Below, piece after piece: positions 1-5,968 of a DNA stretch of 6,710 nucleotides. Location: the NCBI GenBank assembly GCA_900556935.1, contig USQL01000108.1:1-6710 (forward strand). Reading direction: 5' to 3'. How positions within the stretch are numbered: the first letter of the stretch is position 1; the number at the start of each line of letters is the position of its first letter. The notes under the pieces are model-generated. The model saw only the letters and a list, made by a program, of their open reading frames with translations, made no database searches and was not told the origin of the DNA. The translations under genes and the position numbers were made by a program. Source of the DNA: an uncultured Eubacteriales bacterium (GTDB lineage: Bacteria > Bacillota > Clostridia > Oscillospirales > Oscillospiraceae).

Positions 1-1
1 T

Positions 2-7
2 TCCTCC
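2..7 (-). promoter_or_regulatory. Shine-Dalgarno sequence of the gene beyond the left edge
   Basis: GGAGGA on the minus strand sits about 30 bases downstream of the predicted transcription start. The start codon should lie within the next ten or so bases outside the window. A small hairpin (GGCTG at 19-23 pairing with CAGCC at 9-13, transcript strand) immediately precedes it and could influence access to the site. Confidence 0.55.
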
Positions 8-43
8 GGGCTGTTTGGCAGCCGTTCATCGGACAGCTTGCAT

Positions 44-72
44 ATGTTACCATACGAGGCTCCATTTGTCAA
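44..72 (-). promoter_or_regulatory. Near-canonical sigma-A promoter driving a gene beyond the left edge
   Basis: The minus strand has TTGACA (67-72, perfect -35), exactly 17 bases of spacer, then TAACAT (44-49), preceded by TGG, which makes an extended -10. Transcription would start near position 37 and run off the left edge. It is separated from the dipeptidase gene by hairpins, so it belongs to the next unit. Confidence 0.75.
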
Positions 73-103
73 GCACTTTTTTACAAAAACCAGCATTCTT
101 TTT

Positions 104-118
104 TGGTGATTTTCACCA
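104..118. promoter_or_regulatory. Operator-like palindrome upstream of the left-edge promoter
   Basis: TGGTGA (104-109) and TCACCA (113-118) are perfect inverted arms around three T/A bases. The centre is about 40 bases upstream of the -35 box at 67-72, a position typical for an activator or an upstream repressor site. No specific regulator family can be named. On the plus strand it follows six T and could be a weak hairpin instead. Confidence 0.35.
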
Positions 119-151
119 TGGACAGGTGTCCGTTCTTTGCAAACATCTTGT

Positions 152-177
152 AGGGGCCAATGCGGGCATCGGCCCCT
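152..177 (-). terminator. Strong nested hairpin downstream of the dipeptidase gene, T-run absent
   Basis: AGGGGCC (152-158) pairs with GGCCCCT (171-177), and inside the loop ATGC (160-163) pairs with GCAT (166-169), giving an almost fully paired 26-base structure. The following leftward transcript reads ACAAGATGTTTGC, without a U-tract. It is the best candidate for ending the dipeptidase transcript, but the missing U-tract makes an intrinsic terminator uncertain. Confidence 0.4.
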
Positions 178-198
178 TATACCGTGAAATTCAATTTG

Positions 199-227
199 CT
201 TTGCGTCAGGAAAATTAAGCCGCAAAG
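199..227 (-). other. Seven-bp inverted repeat behind the dipeptidase gene
   Basis: CTTTGCG (199-205) and CGCAAAG (221-227) are perfect reverse complements around a 15-base A/T-rich loop, starting 13 bases past the dipeptidase stop. There is no T-run immediately after it in the leftward direction. It may contribute to 3'-end stability or termination; evidence is structural only. Confidence 0.35.
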
Positions 228-240
228 ACTTCAATCCGAT

Positions 241-1644
241 TTACGCGCAGAGCCTGCTGATGACCAGGGCGTAGATGCACGCCGTCTTTAACAGCTGGCT
301 CAGGCGTGCCCGTTCGTTGGCACCGTGGAGGTGGGAATCGAAGTCGTGCTCTCCCGCGCCGAATGCCACACCGCCGGGGATTTCATGAACATATGTGCCG
401 CCGCCGATGGCTTCGCAGTAGCCCTTCCGGCCCGTGAAGGTTTCATATGCCTCTAAAAGCGTGTGGATAAAGTCCGATTCTCCATCCACCACATGGGCCG
501 GAAGCATCTCCCCTTCGCAATTCCAGCCGCAGCGCGCAAACCTTGCCTCCGTGGCCCGGCACACGTTTTCCCGCGTAGCACACAGAGGGTCCCGGGAGTC
601 GAAACGACCCTCAAAGCCGGTCTGGGTCAGGTGCAGGATGGTAAAAGACAGCGTCAGTCTGCCGGACACCTTGTCCTCCATGGCGATGCCCAGCGCCGCT
701 CCCCGATTATCCCCATAGGGGAAGAGGTCATGCAGCGCGCGGACACAGTTTTCCGCGCCGCCTTGGGCAAGGGGCAGCTGACACAGCGCCTGCAGCATGG
801 CCGTAATGGCATTTTTACCCTCGTCCGGGGTTGATGCATGGGCCTGGATGCCAACGGCGGTGATGATAATGTTCTCCCCCTCTGCTTCCGCTGTCAGGGC
901 AACGCCCGTCTCCCGGGAGGTCTCGGTAAGGACCGTCCGCAGCTGTTCCAAGTCCCCATTTTTCAGAACCGCGACACAGTTGGCGGGGGCCACATTGGTC
1001 CGAATGCCGCCGTCTACAGACAGGACCCGGACACCGGGCAGGTTCTTCTCCTCCCAGGAGCCGGAGAAACGGGGACTATAGTGGGCTTTTTCAATATTGG
1101 TCACAGGGAAATCCGCGTCCGGGGACAGTGCGTAGGGTGCGAAGGGGTGGGTTTTGTAGTAATGCGCAATATCCCGGGAGCCCGTCTCCTCATCGGTGCC
1201 CATAATGAGCCGTACGTTTTTGGAAACCGGCAGCCCCAGCTCCAGCACGCAGCGCATAGCCAACAGCGCCGCCGTCAAGGGGCCCTTGTCATCATCGGTC
1301 CCCCGTCCGTAAATCAGGTCCCCGTCCCGCACCAGGGTATAGGGGTCCGTATCCCAGCCGTCTCCGGCACCCACCACATCCAGGTGGGCCAGAATATGCA
1401 GGCCGTCAGGCTTGTCGTTCAGATCCGCGGTGCCCACATAGCCCTGATGGTCTTCCGTATGAAAGCCCCAGCTTTTCGCCAGTGCCAGCGCCCGCTCCAA
1501 AGCCTGTGCCGGACCCTTACCAAAGGGCATTCCGGGCAAGGGCTCCGACATTGTGGACTCCGCGGCAATCAGCGGGGTCAGGGCTTCCACCAGCTCGTCC
1601 TCCCGGCCAAGCATCCATTGTTTGATTTTTTCTTCGGTAGTCAT
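241..1644 (-). CDS. pepV: M20-family metallodipeptidase, PepV/Sapep type
   Basis: A 467-residue (469 from the alternative ATG at 1650) cytoplasmic zinc aminopeptidase predicted to cleave dipeptides, supplying amino acids from imported peptides. Numbering from the 1644 ATG, the expected active-site residues are all present: His87 and Asp89 in HILAHLDVV, Asp118 in GRGTDDDKGP, catalytic Glu152 and metal ligand Glu153 in GTDEETGS, Asp176 in SPDADFP, His269 in QAHASTPDEGKNA (lid domain, substrate binding) and His440 in LHGANE near the C-terminus. Positions match the Lactobacillus PepV ligands within one residue, and the length is normal for the family, so the gene is intact. The two-domain layout is a catalytic core interrupted by the lid domain (about 180-380). 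A strong AGGAGG supports the 1644 start. It is separated from the transporter operon by a 380-base gap with a terminator, so it is probably a separate unit without a direct functional link. Exact dipeptide preference cannot be told from sequence. Confidence 0.94.
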   Translation of the reverse strand: MTTEEKIKQWMLGREDELVEALTPLIAAESTMSEPLPGMPFGKGPAQALERALALAKSWGFHTEDHQGYVGTADLNDKPDGLHILAHLDVVGAGDGWDTDPYTLVRDGDLIYGRGTDDDKGPLTAALLAMRCVLELGLPVSKNVRLIMGTDEETGSRDIAHYYKTHPFAPYALSPDADFPVTNIEKAHYSPRFSGSWEEKNLPGVRVLSVDGGIRTNVAPANCVAVLKNGDLEQLRTVLTETSRETGVALTAEAEGENIIITAVGIQAHASTPDEGKNAITAMLQALCQLPLAQGGAENCVRALHDLFPYGDNRGAALGIAMEDKVSGRLTLSFTILHLTQTGFEGRFDSRDPLCATRENVCRATEARFARCGWNCEGEMLPAHVVDGESDFIHTLLEAYETFTGRKGYCEAIGGGTYVHEIPGGVAFGAGEHDFDSHLHGANERARLSQLLKTACIYALVISRLCA

Positions 1645-1652
1645 TCTCATTT

Positions 1653-1658
1653 CCTCCT
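1653..1658 (-). promoter_or_regulatory. Strong ribosome binding site deciding the dipeptidase start
   Basis: A perfect AGGAGG lies two bases before the ATG at 1650 and eight bases before the in-frame ATG at 1644. Two bases is too close for normal initiation, so 1644 is the favoured start, two codons into the longer frame. Confidence 0.75.
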
Positions 1659-1705
1659 ATGATTTTCTTTCAACCGGCAGCGAGCCTCAGCACGCCAGGA
1701 TACAT

Positions 1706-1905
1706 TCAAAATAACAGAGCATCCGCAGCAAAAACAGGGGGCATCACATTTCCCAGCACCCCAAAAAAGGGCTTCCCGTTCCGCCCCAGAGGCGTGAGCA
1801 CATCCGCAATCCAATGGTCCGCCTCATAGCTCTGCGCAAGGCCAAACACTGTGCCGCCGCGCAGAGGACCAAAAGCACAAACAGTGCACTGGAAACTGGA
1901 TTCAT
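1706..1905 (-). pseudogene. Possible remnant of a small gene, two halves in different frames
   Basis: In the gap between the ATPase and dipeptidase genes, an ATG at 1903-1905 opens a 53-codon frame (1744-1905). It begins with a hydrophobic MNPVSSALFVLLVLCAAAQ and then turns into unlikely Arg/Cys/Trp-rich sequence. A second frame (1706-1909, no ATG near its start; a GTG at 1847-1849) has protein-like sequence in its last 45 residues, including DHWIADVLTPLGRNGKP and FFGVLGNVMPPVFAADALLF. Joining the first half of one to the second half of the other by a single shift near 1845-1850 would give a protein of about 65 residues with one N-terminal membrane segment. Neither start has a clear ribosome binding site. 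I do not recognise a family. It may be a decayed gene, a sequencing error in a real small gene, or chance. Confidence 0.25.
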
Positions 1906-1938
1906 AAGCTTACCACGCTTTCTTTCTGTCTCCTGGCC

Positions 1939-1944
1939 ATTCTA
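1939..1944 (-). promoter_or_regulatory. Candidate extended -10 promoter element upstream of the dipeptidase gene
   Basis: The minus strand carries TGTGGTAGAAT, a TG-n extended -10 with hexamer TAGAAT (five of six to consensus). There is no good -35 hexamer at the expected distance; the best is TGGATT. It lies after the transporter terminator and would produce a leader of about 280 bases before the dipeptidase. No better promoter was found in this gap. Confidence 0.3.
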
Positions 1945-1979
1945 CCACAGCCTTTCCCAAAAATCCACCGCGGGGCGAG

Positions 1980-2018
1980 AAAAAATCCCCGAGAGGACGG
2001 AAAGCAATTCCGTTCCTC
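1980..2018 (-). terminator. Probable intrinsic terminator of the transporter operon
   Basis: Starting 15 bases past the ATPase stop, the arms at 2008-2018 and 1993-2002 pair over ten base pairs with one bulged base and a five-base loop. A run of six T on the transcript strand (1980-1985) follows seven bases later. The T-run itself sits in the loop of a second small hairpin (CGGGG 1971-1975 with CCCCG 1987-1991). The gap between stem and T-run is longer than ideal, so this is a moderate call. Confidence 0.5.
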
Positions 2019-2033
2019 CCAGGGACTTCGGGC

Positions 2034-2807
2034 TTATTTGGGGACATACTCCAGCGTATCAAAGCAGGGGTCATATTTTCCCGGCTCCATGTGATAGAGC
2101 TTTGCAATGTAATCGTTGGTAAAAATCGCCTCCGGCGGGCCCATACGGTCAATCCGGTCGCCGGAAACGCAGACCACGGTATCCGATACCCGCTGGGCAA
2201 GCTCCAGCTCGTGGAGAGACACCAGTACCGCCATGTTTTTCTCCCGGACCATGGTTTTTAAAATCGTCAGAAGCTCCAGCTTGTAGCGGATATCCAGATA
2301 GCTGGTGGGCTCGTCCAGAACGATAATCTCCGGCTGCTGGCACAGGGCCCGGGCAAGCAGGATTCTCTGGCGCTGCCCGTCGCTTATGGCATCAAAGGGG
2401 CGGTCCGCAATGTCCGCTCCATGGACAAGCTCCAACGATTCCGCAACGATTTTTTTATCCTCCTTGCCCAGCAGGCCCAGGGCCCCCGTATAGGGATAGC
2501 GGCCGGTGCTGACCACATCGTAGCAGGTCATCAGCTCCGGGCGAATGCGCTCGGTCATAAGAATGGCCATGCGCTGGGCAATCTCCCGCTGGCGGCGCTG
2601 CTCCATGGGGGTGTTTTCCAGCAGCACCGTACCGGACACCTTGGAAAGCTGGCCCACTATGGTTTTGAGAATGGTGGATTTTCCGGAGCCGTTGGGGCCA
2701 ATCAGGGTGACGATTTTTCCCCGCTGAACCTCCAGACACACATCATGAATCAGCGGCTTTCCGTCGTAGCCTACCGTCAGGCTGTCTGTTTCCAAAAACG
2801 CGCTCAT
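2034..2807 (-). CDS. FecE/BtuD-type ABC transporter ATP-binding protein
   Basis: A 257-residue cytoplasmic ATPase that powers the adjacent permease. Motifs in order: Walker A GPNGSGKST (37-45), ABC signature ISDGQRQR (141-148, an SDGQ variant of LSGGQ), Walker B IIVLDEP (161-167), D-loop SYLDI (169-173) and switch His199 in VSLHE. The Q-loop is unusual. Where FecE has a Gln followed by ...ITVQELV..GR, this protein reads LMTERIRPELMTCYDVVSTGRYPYTG, placing Thr85 at the Gln position. I believe related clostridial ATPases share the TER-RPELMT signature, so it is probably a subfamily trait rather than damage. The start overlaps the permease stop (ATGA), with a weak AAAGG further upstream, so translation is likely coupled. 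A terminator-like hairpin follows the stop, making this the last gene of the operon. Confidence 0.95.
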   Translation of the reverse strand: MSAFLETDSLTVGYDGKPLIHDVCLEVQRGKIVTLIGPNGSGKSTILKTIVGQLSKVSGTVLLENTPMEQRRQREIAQRMAILMTERIRPELMTCYDVVSTGRYPYTGALGLLGKEDKKIVAESLELVHGADIADRPFDAISDGQRQRILLARALCQQPEIIVLDEPTSYLDIRYKLELLTILKTMVREKNMAVLVSLHELELAQRVSDTVVCVSGDRIDRMGPPEAIFTNDYIAKLYHMEPGKYDPCFDTLEYVPK

Positions 2808-3823
2808 TCTCTGGCCGCCTTTCTATGGAGCATCATGTAAATCACAATGGGTGCCCCGAATACCGCCGTAACCGAGCTGATGCTGACCTCCGTGGGGGCA
2901 AAGGCCGTCCGGGCGATCAGGTCGCACATCAGGCAGAACGCCCCGCCGCCCAAAAAGCAGGCGGGAATCATCAGCATGGGCTCCGCCGTGCCGAACAGTT
3001 GCTTCATCAGGTGGGGCACCGCAATGCCCACAAAGGAAATCGGGCCGGCAAAGGCCGTCACGCAGGCGGACAGGACACTGGACAGCAGAATCAGCGCCGC
3101 CCGGAAGGCCTTCAGCGGCACGCCCATATTCTGGGCGTACACCTCTCCCAGCTGGTAGGCCCGGATTGGCTTGCTCAGGAGGAAGGACAGGGCCACCGTC
3201 AGAAAGCACACAATTGCCATGGCCCGCACATCCGCCCAGGTCCTTCCGGAGAAGGAGCCAACGGACCAGTTGTGCAGGTTCACAATATTGGAGTCATCCG
3301 CAAAGGTGACGAGAAAGTCCGTCAGCGCCGAGCAGATATAGCCAATCATCACACCGCAGACCACCAAAAGGCTCATGTTTTTCACCCTCTGGGAAATCAG
3401 AAGCACAAAGCCCATGGAAATCATGGCTCCGAAAAACGCCGAGAAAATCAGACTGGCCGAGCTGGAAACCATTCCCTTGCTCAGAAGAAAAATCATGGTA
3501 ATGGAAACGGTCAGCTTGGCACCGGAGGAGATACCCAGCACAAAGGGGCCCGCAATGGGATTGTGAAAAAAGGTCTGCAGCAGGTAGCCGGAAACGGACA
3601 ACGCCCCGCCCAGAATCAGAGCAGACAGGAGCCTTGGCAGGCGAATGGAGCAGATAATGTTCCATTTTGTCTCATCCTGCCCCCGTCCCAGAAGAATCCG
3701 GCGAATCTCCCCCGCGGAGATGGAGACGGAACCGGCATGGAGATTCCACAGCAGGAAAAGAATGACCAGCCCAAAAAGCAGGCAAAAGCCCAGGAGTCTT
3801 CGCAATTTCTCCCTGTTTTTCAC
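2804..3823 (-). CDS. FecCD/BtuC-family ABC transporter permease
   Basis: A 339-residue inner-membrane permease, the usual length for the FecCD family that imports siderophores, heme and vitamin B12 as a homodimer. Hydrophobic segments begin at about residue 10 and continue to the C-terminus, consistent with the 9-10 helices of the family. Characteristic stretches are RLPRLLSALILGGALS followed by LLQTFFHNPIAGPFVLGISSGA (61-102), AGPISFVGIAVPHLMKQLFG (259-278, the region that contacts the ATPase), and PTEVSISSVTAVFGAPIVIY near the C-terminus (310-329). The usual Arg after PH in the coupling region (PHxxR) is Lys here. Translation starts at GTG behind a strong ribosome binding site. The TGA stop overlaps the ATG of the ATPase gene, indicating coupled synthesis. 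No second permease gene is present, so a homodimer is expected. Confidence 0.94.
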   Translation of the reverse strand: MKNREKLRRLLGFCLLFGLVILFLLWNLHAGSVSISAGEIRRILLGRGQDETKWNIICSIRLPRLLSALILGGALSVSGYLLQTFFHNPIAGPFVLGISSGAKLTVSITMIFLLSKGMVSSSASLIFSAFFGAMISMGFVLLISQRVKNMSLLVVCGVMIGYICSALTDFLVTFADDSNIVNLHNWSVGSFSGRTWADVRAMAIVCFLTVALSFLLSKPIRAYQLGEVYAQNMGVPLKAFRAALILLSSVLSACVTAFAGPISFVGIAVPHLMKQLFGTAEPMLMIPACFLGGGAFCLMCDLIARTAFAPTEVSISSVTAVFGAPIVIYMMLHRKAARE

Positions 3824-3829
3824 AGCGCT

Positions 3830-3837
3830 CCTCCTTT
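3830..3837 (-). promoter_or_regulatory. Strong ribosome binding site fixing the GTG start of the permease gene
   Basis: The minus strand reads AAAGGAGG six bases before a GTG codon at 3821-3823. No ATG lies nearby in frame, and starting at GTG gives a positively charged N-terminus (KNREKLRR) directly before the first membrane segment. The GTG start is therefore well supported. Confidence 0.75.
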
Positions 3838-3841
3838 GTCT

Positions 3842-5002
3842 TTACGTCAGCTGTTTTAAGAAGTACAGCTCCCTGCCGCTGCCGGAGGCAACGGTATTCA
3901 CATCCAGGATAAAATCTCCCAGCGCCAGGGACTCCTGGTAAAAGTTTTTGGAAATGCAGTAGACCTGTCCGTTCTGAACGGCCCGGAAATTTTTCAGCAG
4001 CGGCGCTTTGGCAAACAGCGCGTCCAGGGAGTCCAGCTCCCCGTCCACGGTGCTGTTGTAAATCAGAATATCCGCGTCCACCGCCCCGTCGTAAAAGGCC
4101 TCCATCTGGATGGTCTGGGATGAGGTGGCACCGCTGTCCCCTTCGTCAGCAAAGAGCACCGGCTCGCAGCCGGCCAGGGTGACGGAGCGGCTTATATAAT
4201 CCGTTCCCTTGCGGACATTCACGGCACCGGAGGCCGTAATGTAGAAAAAGGCCACGGTTTTCCCGGTGGAGGGCTGATTCAGCACCGGAGTAATATTCGA
4301 AAGCAGATTTTCGTAGTATTCCTCCGCCTGCGTCTGCCGGTTTAAAAGCGCTCCATAGAATTTAATCCACTCCATACGTCCCAGGGGGTGGGCCTCATAG
4401 CTGGAGCGGTCCACAACAACGGGGATGCCCAGCTTCTGAATCTGCTCCAAAACATCCGGCGTGTGGTAAATCATGGCGTTTTCCACAACCAGGTCACAGT
4501 TGGAGGCCAGAATGGTCTCGTAGTCCGGGGCGGAATACTTTCCGGCGTAGAGAAGCTTCCCGTCCGCCATGGCCTGCCTGGCCTCCGGAAGATACCAGGC
4601 GCTTTCCTTCTGGCTGCTGAGCTTGACGGCATCCAGGGCATCCAGCTTGCAGAAATAATCCATGGAGGCGCTGGCCACCATATAGATATTTTGCAGCGGC
4701 TGGTGAAGCACCGTTACGTTTTCCGGAATTCCTTCCGGTGTCTGTGCCCCCTCCGGCACCACCAGGATGGTCTGGTCCGTGCCGACGGTGATTTTCTGAT
4801 AGCCCTCCTCGTTTTCCGAGATGGAAAACTCTGTGGCATAGGCCAAAGTTTCCGGCTGGTCAAAGCGCAGGCCATCCCAGGAAGCCGCCTCTGCCGTTTC
4901 CATCGGGCCGGTCTCCTCCGGCTGCGTTTGCGCCGGGGCGGCACAGCCGACGCAGGAAAGCGTCAGCATGGCCGCAAGCAGCAAAATCGCAATCCGTCTC
5001 AT
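3842..5002 (-). CDS. ABC transporter solute-binding lipoprotein, FecB/BtuF type (iron chelate, heme or corrinoid)
   Basis: This 386-residue protein starts MRR, then a hydrophobic stretch ending LSCVGC; Cys20 (or Cys17) is the likely lipid attachment site. After a Glu/Pro-rich linker to about residue 40 it shows the layout of class III binding proteins (two lobes joined by a long helix; periplasmic-binding-protein 2 family). Landmarks are an N-terminal lobe with ILVVPEGA and VAS-SMDYFCKLDAL, AGKYSAPDYETILASNCDLVV (154-173 region), GIPVVVDRSSYEAHPLGRMEWIKFYGAL (192-219 region, start of the interlobe helix), a C-terminal lobe with AFFYITASGAVNVRKGTDYI, and a C-terminal QNGQVYCISKNFYQ segment. 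It overlaps the upstream lipoprotein gene by ATGA and lies 18 bases before the permease gene. Ligand identity cannot be read from the sequence: heme, cobamide or ferric siderophore all fit the fold, and the chelatase neighbour favours a tetrapyrrole. The start is supported by the coupling and the signal peptide. Confidence 0.92.
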   Translation of the reverse strand: MRRIAILLLAAMLTLSCVGCAAPAQTQPEETGPMETAEAASWDGLRFDQPETLAYATEFSISENEEGYQKITVGTDQTILVVPEGAQTPEGIPENVTVLHQPLQNIYMVASASMDYFCKLDALDAVKLSSQKESAWYLPEARQAMADGKLLYAGKYSAPDYETILASNCDLVVENAMIYHTPDVLEQIQKLGIPVVVDRSSYEAHPLGRMEWIKFYGALLNRQTQAEEYYENLLSNITPVLNQPSTGKTVAFFYITASGAVNVRKGTDYISRSVTLAGCEPVLFADEGDSGATSSQTIQMEAFYDGAVDADILIYNSTVDGELDSLDALFAKAPLLKNFRAVQNGQVYCISKNFYQESLALGDFILDVNTVASGSGRELYFLKQLT

Positions 5003-5883
5003 GCCTTGGGTTCCAGGGTATCGGCGTGGAAGCAGACCGTGTACTCAATTTCATGGGGTATGCTCATGGCTACCGTATCCGCCACAACGGGGATTTCCAC
5101 ATCCAGCGCGGAAACCGCCATCCGGAAAGTGGAGCCGCCCTCCGTGGTGACGGGCAGCAGCTTCTCGCCGTCCAAAATCATGTAGTCATACTTGTCGCTG
5201 CTCCAGACCACCGTGGCGGTCATCTTCCCATCTTCTACAGTCAGGGTCGTGGGGTTCAGCAGCTTTGCCTTGCCGGTGCCGCCGGTGAGGGTGGCCTCAA
5301 GGGTGTATTCCCCGTCCTCGGGGACCTCCGCCGCCTTGGGCTCCGGATTGGTGACGGAAACCTTATGGTCGTACCATTTTTCCTTCTTGCCAATCAAAGC
5401 CAGGTCAAACTCCCGGTCCAGATAGGGTACGGGAATATCGAAGCCATAGACCGTCTCCTTCAGGCCGTCGGAATAGGTAACCTCATCCTCGGTGGGCTCC
5501 AGCAGCGCCGCGCCCTCCTTCTGGGCATCCTCGGCCAGGCCGGGGTACAGGTTCAGGATGGACTTGGAGGCCAGGCTGACATGCAGCGTCATCTGTCCGT
5601 CTTTAACAGTCAGGGTTCCCTTCCCGTCGCAGGCCTCGTTGGCGTGGAACATGGAGCTGTCGGTGTTGAATTCCGCGGTGTACACGCCGTCGGCCAGAGC
5701 GGGCACTTCAGCAGTATTTTCCGTGGTCTCGGGCACGGTGGTCTCGGGAACCGTGGTTTCCTCCGTGGTCTCCACGGTAACCTGGGTTTCGGGCGCGGCT
5801 GTCTGGGACGGCTGACTCTGGCCGCAGGCAGCCATGGACAGCAGCAGAAGCGCTGCCAGCATCAGTGCGGATATTTTTTTCAT
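4999..5883 (-). CDS. Surface lipoprotein with two tandem beta-rich domains, putative ligand capture protein of the importer
   Basis: This 294-residue protein begins with a lipoprotein signal peptide: MKK, a hydrophobic Leu/Ala core, then SMAAC with Cys20 as the likely lipidated residue. A Thr/Glu/Pro-rich linker (about 28-62) contains ETTVPETTVPETT, typical of a flexible stalk. Two related domains follow. Domain 1 (about 65-177) starts DGVYTAEF, carries LTVKDGQMTLHV and ends with IPVPYLD and KWYDHKVSV. Domain 2 (about 190-287) starts DGEYTLEATLTGG, carries LTVEDGKMTATVVW, YDYMILDG and VAMSIPHEIEYTVCF. The shared DG-Y and LTV-DG-MT pattern suggests an ancient duplication. I have seen similar domains beside iron/heme-type transporters of Clostridia and they are reminiscent of NEAT or Shp heme-binding domains, but I cannot confirm family membership. 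Conserved Met, Tyr and His residues (Met78, Tyr232, Tyr234, Met235, Met273, His277) are possible ligands. Its stop overlaps the start of the binding-protein gene by ATGA, so the two are translationally coupled. Function is inferred from context. Confidence 0.85.
   Translation of the reverse strand: MKKISALMLAALLLLSMAACGQSQPSQTAAPETQVTVETTEETTVPETTVPETTENTAEVPALADGVYTAEFNTDSSMFHANEACDGKGTLTVKDGQMTLHVSLASKSILNLYPGLAEDAQKEGAALLEPTEDEVTYSDGLKETVYGFDIPVPYLDREFDLALIGKKEKWYDHKVSVTNPEPKAAEVPEDGEYTLEATLTGGTGKAKLLNPTTLTVEDGKMTATVVWSSDKYDYMILDGEKLLPVTTEGGSTFRMAVSALDVEIPVVADTVAMSIPHEIEYTVCFHADTLEPKA
5722..5760 (-). repeat. Short tandem repeat coding for an ETTVP linker
   Basis: Residues 42-54 of the lipoprotein read ETTVPETTVPETT: two full 15-base units and a partial third, with close DNA identity between copies. 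More divergent Thr/Glu-rich sequence extends the stalk on both sides. Such in-frame repeats can change copy number between strains and so alter stalk length; that variability is inference. Confidence 0.6.
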
Positions 5884-5892
5884 TTTCTTCTT

Positions 5893-5899
5893 CCCCTTT
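5893..5899 (-). promoter_or_regulatory. Ribosome binding site of the two-domain lipoprotein gene
   Basis: AAAGGGG on the minus strand lies 9 bases upstream of the ATG at 5883, inside a purine-rich stretch. It supports that start, which also gives a proper lipoprotein signal peptide. Confidence 0.6.
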
Positions 5900-5912
5900 C
5901 AGGATTTTCCTA

Positions 5913-5944
5913 TTAAAAACGCACCGAGCCCGGTGCGCTTTTAA
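5913..5944 (-). terminator. Intrinsic terminator between chelatase and lipoprotein genes, possibly bidirectional
   Basis: The core stem CGCACCG (5920-5926) pairs with CGGTGCG (5931-5937) across the loop AGCC. After one A/C mismatch the pairing continues through A/T-rich flanks (5913-5918 with 5939-5944). In the leftward direction the stem ends in GTTTTTAA, a good U-tract. In the rightward direction it ends in CTTTTAA, so it may work both ways. It lies only 30 bases upstream of the lipoprotein start. Either the downstream operon has its own promoter around or overlapping this hairpin, or leaky termination lowers its expression relative to the chelatase. Confidence 0.65.
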
Positions 5945-5968
5945 AAAGAAGATCATGGGGATGCAGTT

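Noticed and set aside
15..218. Plus-strand open frame of 67 codons at the left edge
   Set aside because: It runs through the minus-strand promoter, palindrome and hairpins, its composition is not protein-like (Cys/His-rich, no pattern), and there is no ribosome binding site.
838..1662. Plus-strand open frame of 274 codons opposite the dipeptidase
   Set aside because: The minus strand has all M20 catalytic residues; the plus frame is a shadow caused by GC-rich codon bias.
1814..2122. Plus-strand open frame of 102 codons in the gap and into the ATPase gene
   Set aside because: It covers the terminator and the 3' end of the ATPase gene on the opposite strand, has no good ribosome binding site, and the sequence resembles an antisense shadow.
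2825..3859. Long plus-strand open frame of 344 codons opposite the permease gene
   Set aside because: The translation is rich in Gln, His, Gly and Arg, typical of the antisense of a membrane protein. The minus-strand frame has clear FecCD motifs and operon overlaps.
5901..5911. Short palindrome AGGA-TTT-TCCT before the lipoprotein ribosome site as a Fur-like operator
   Set aside because: Arms are only four bases and it does not resemble the Fur consensus, so it is indistinguishable from chance.
5026..5916. Long plus-strand open frame opposite the two-domain lipoprotein
   Set aside because: It is Gly/His/Arg/Gln-rich without motifs, whereas the minus frame has a lipobox, ribosome binding site and coupled downstream gene.
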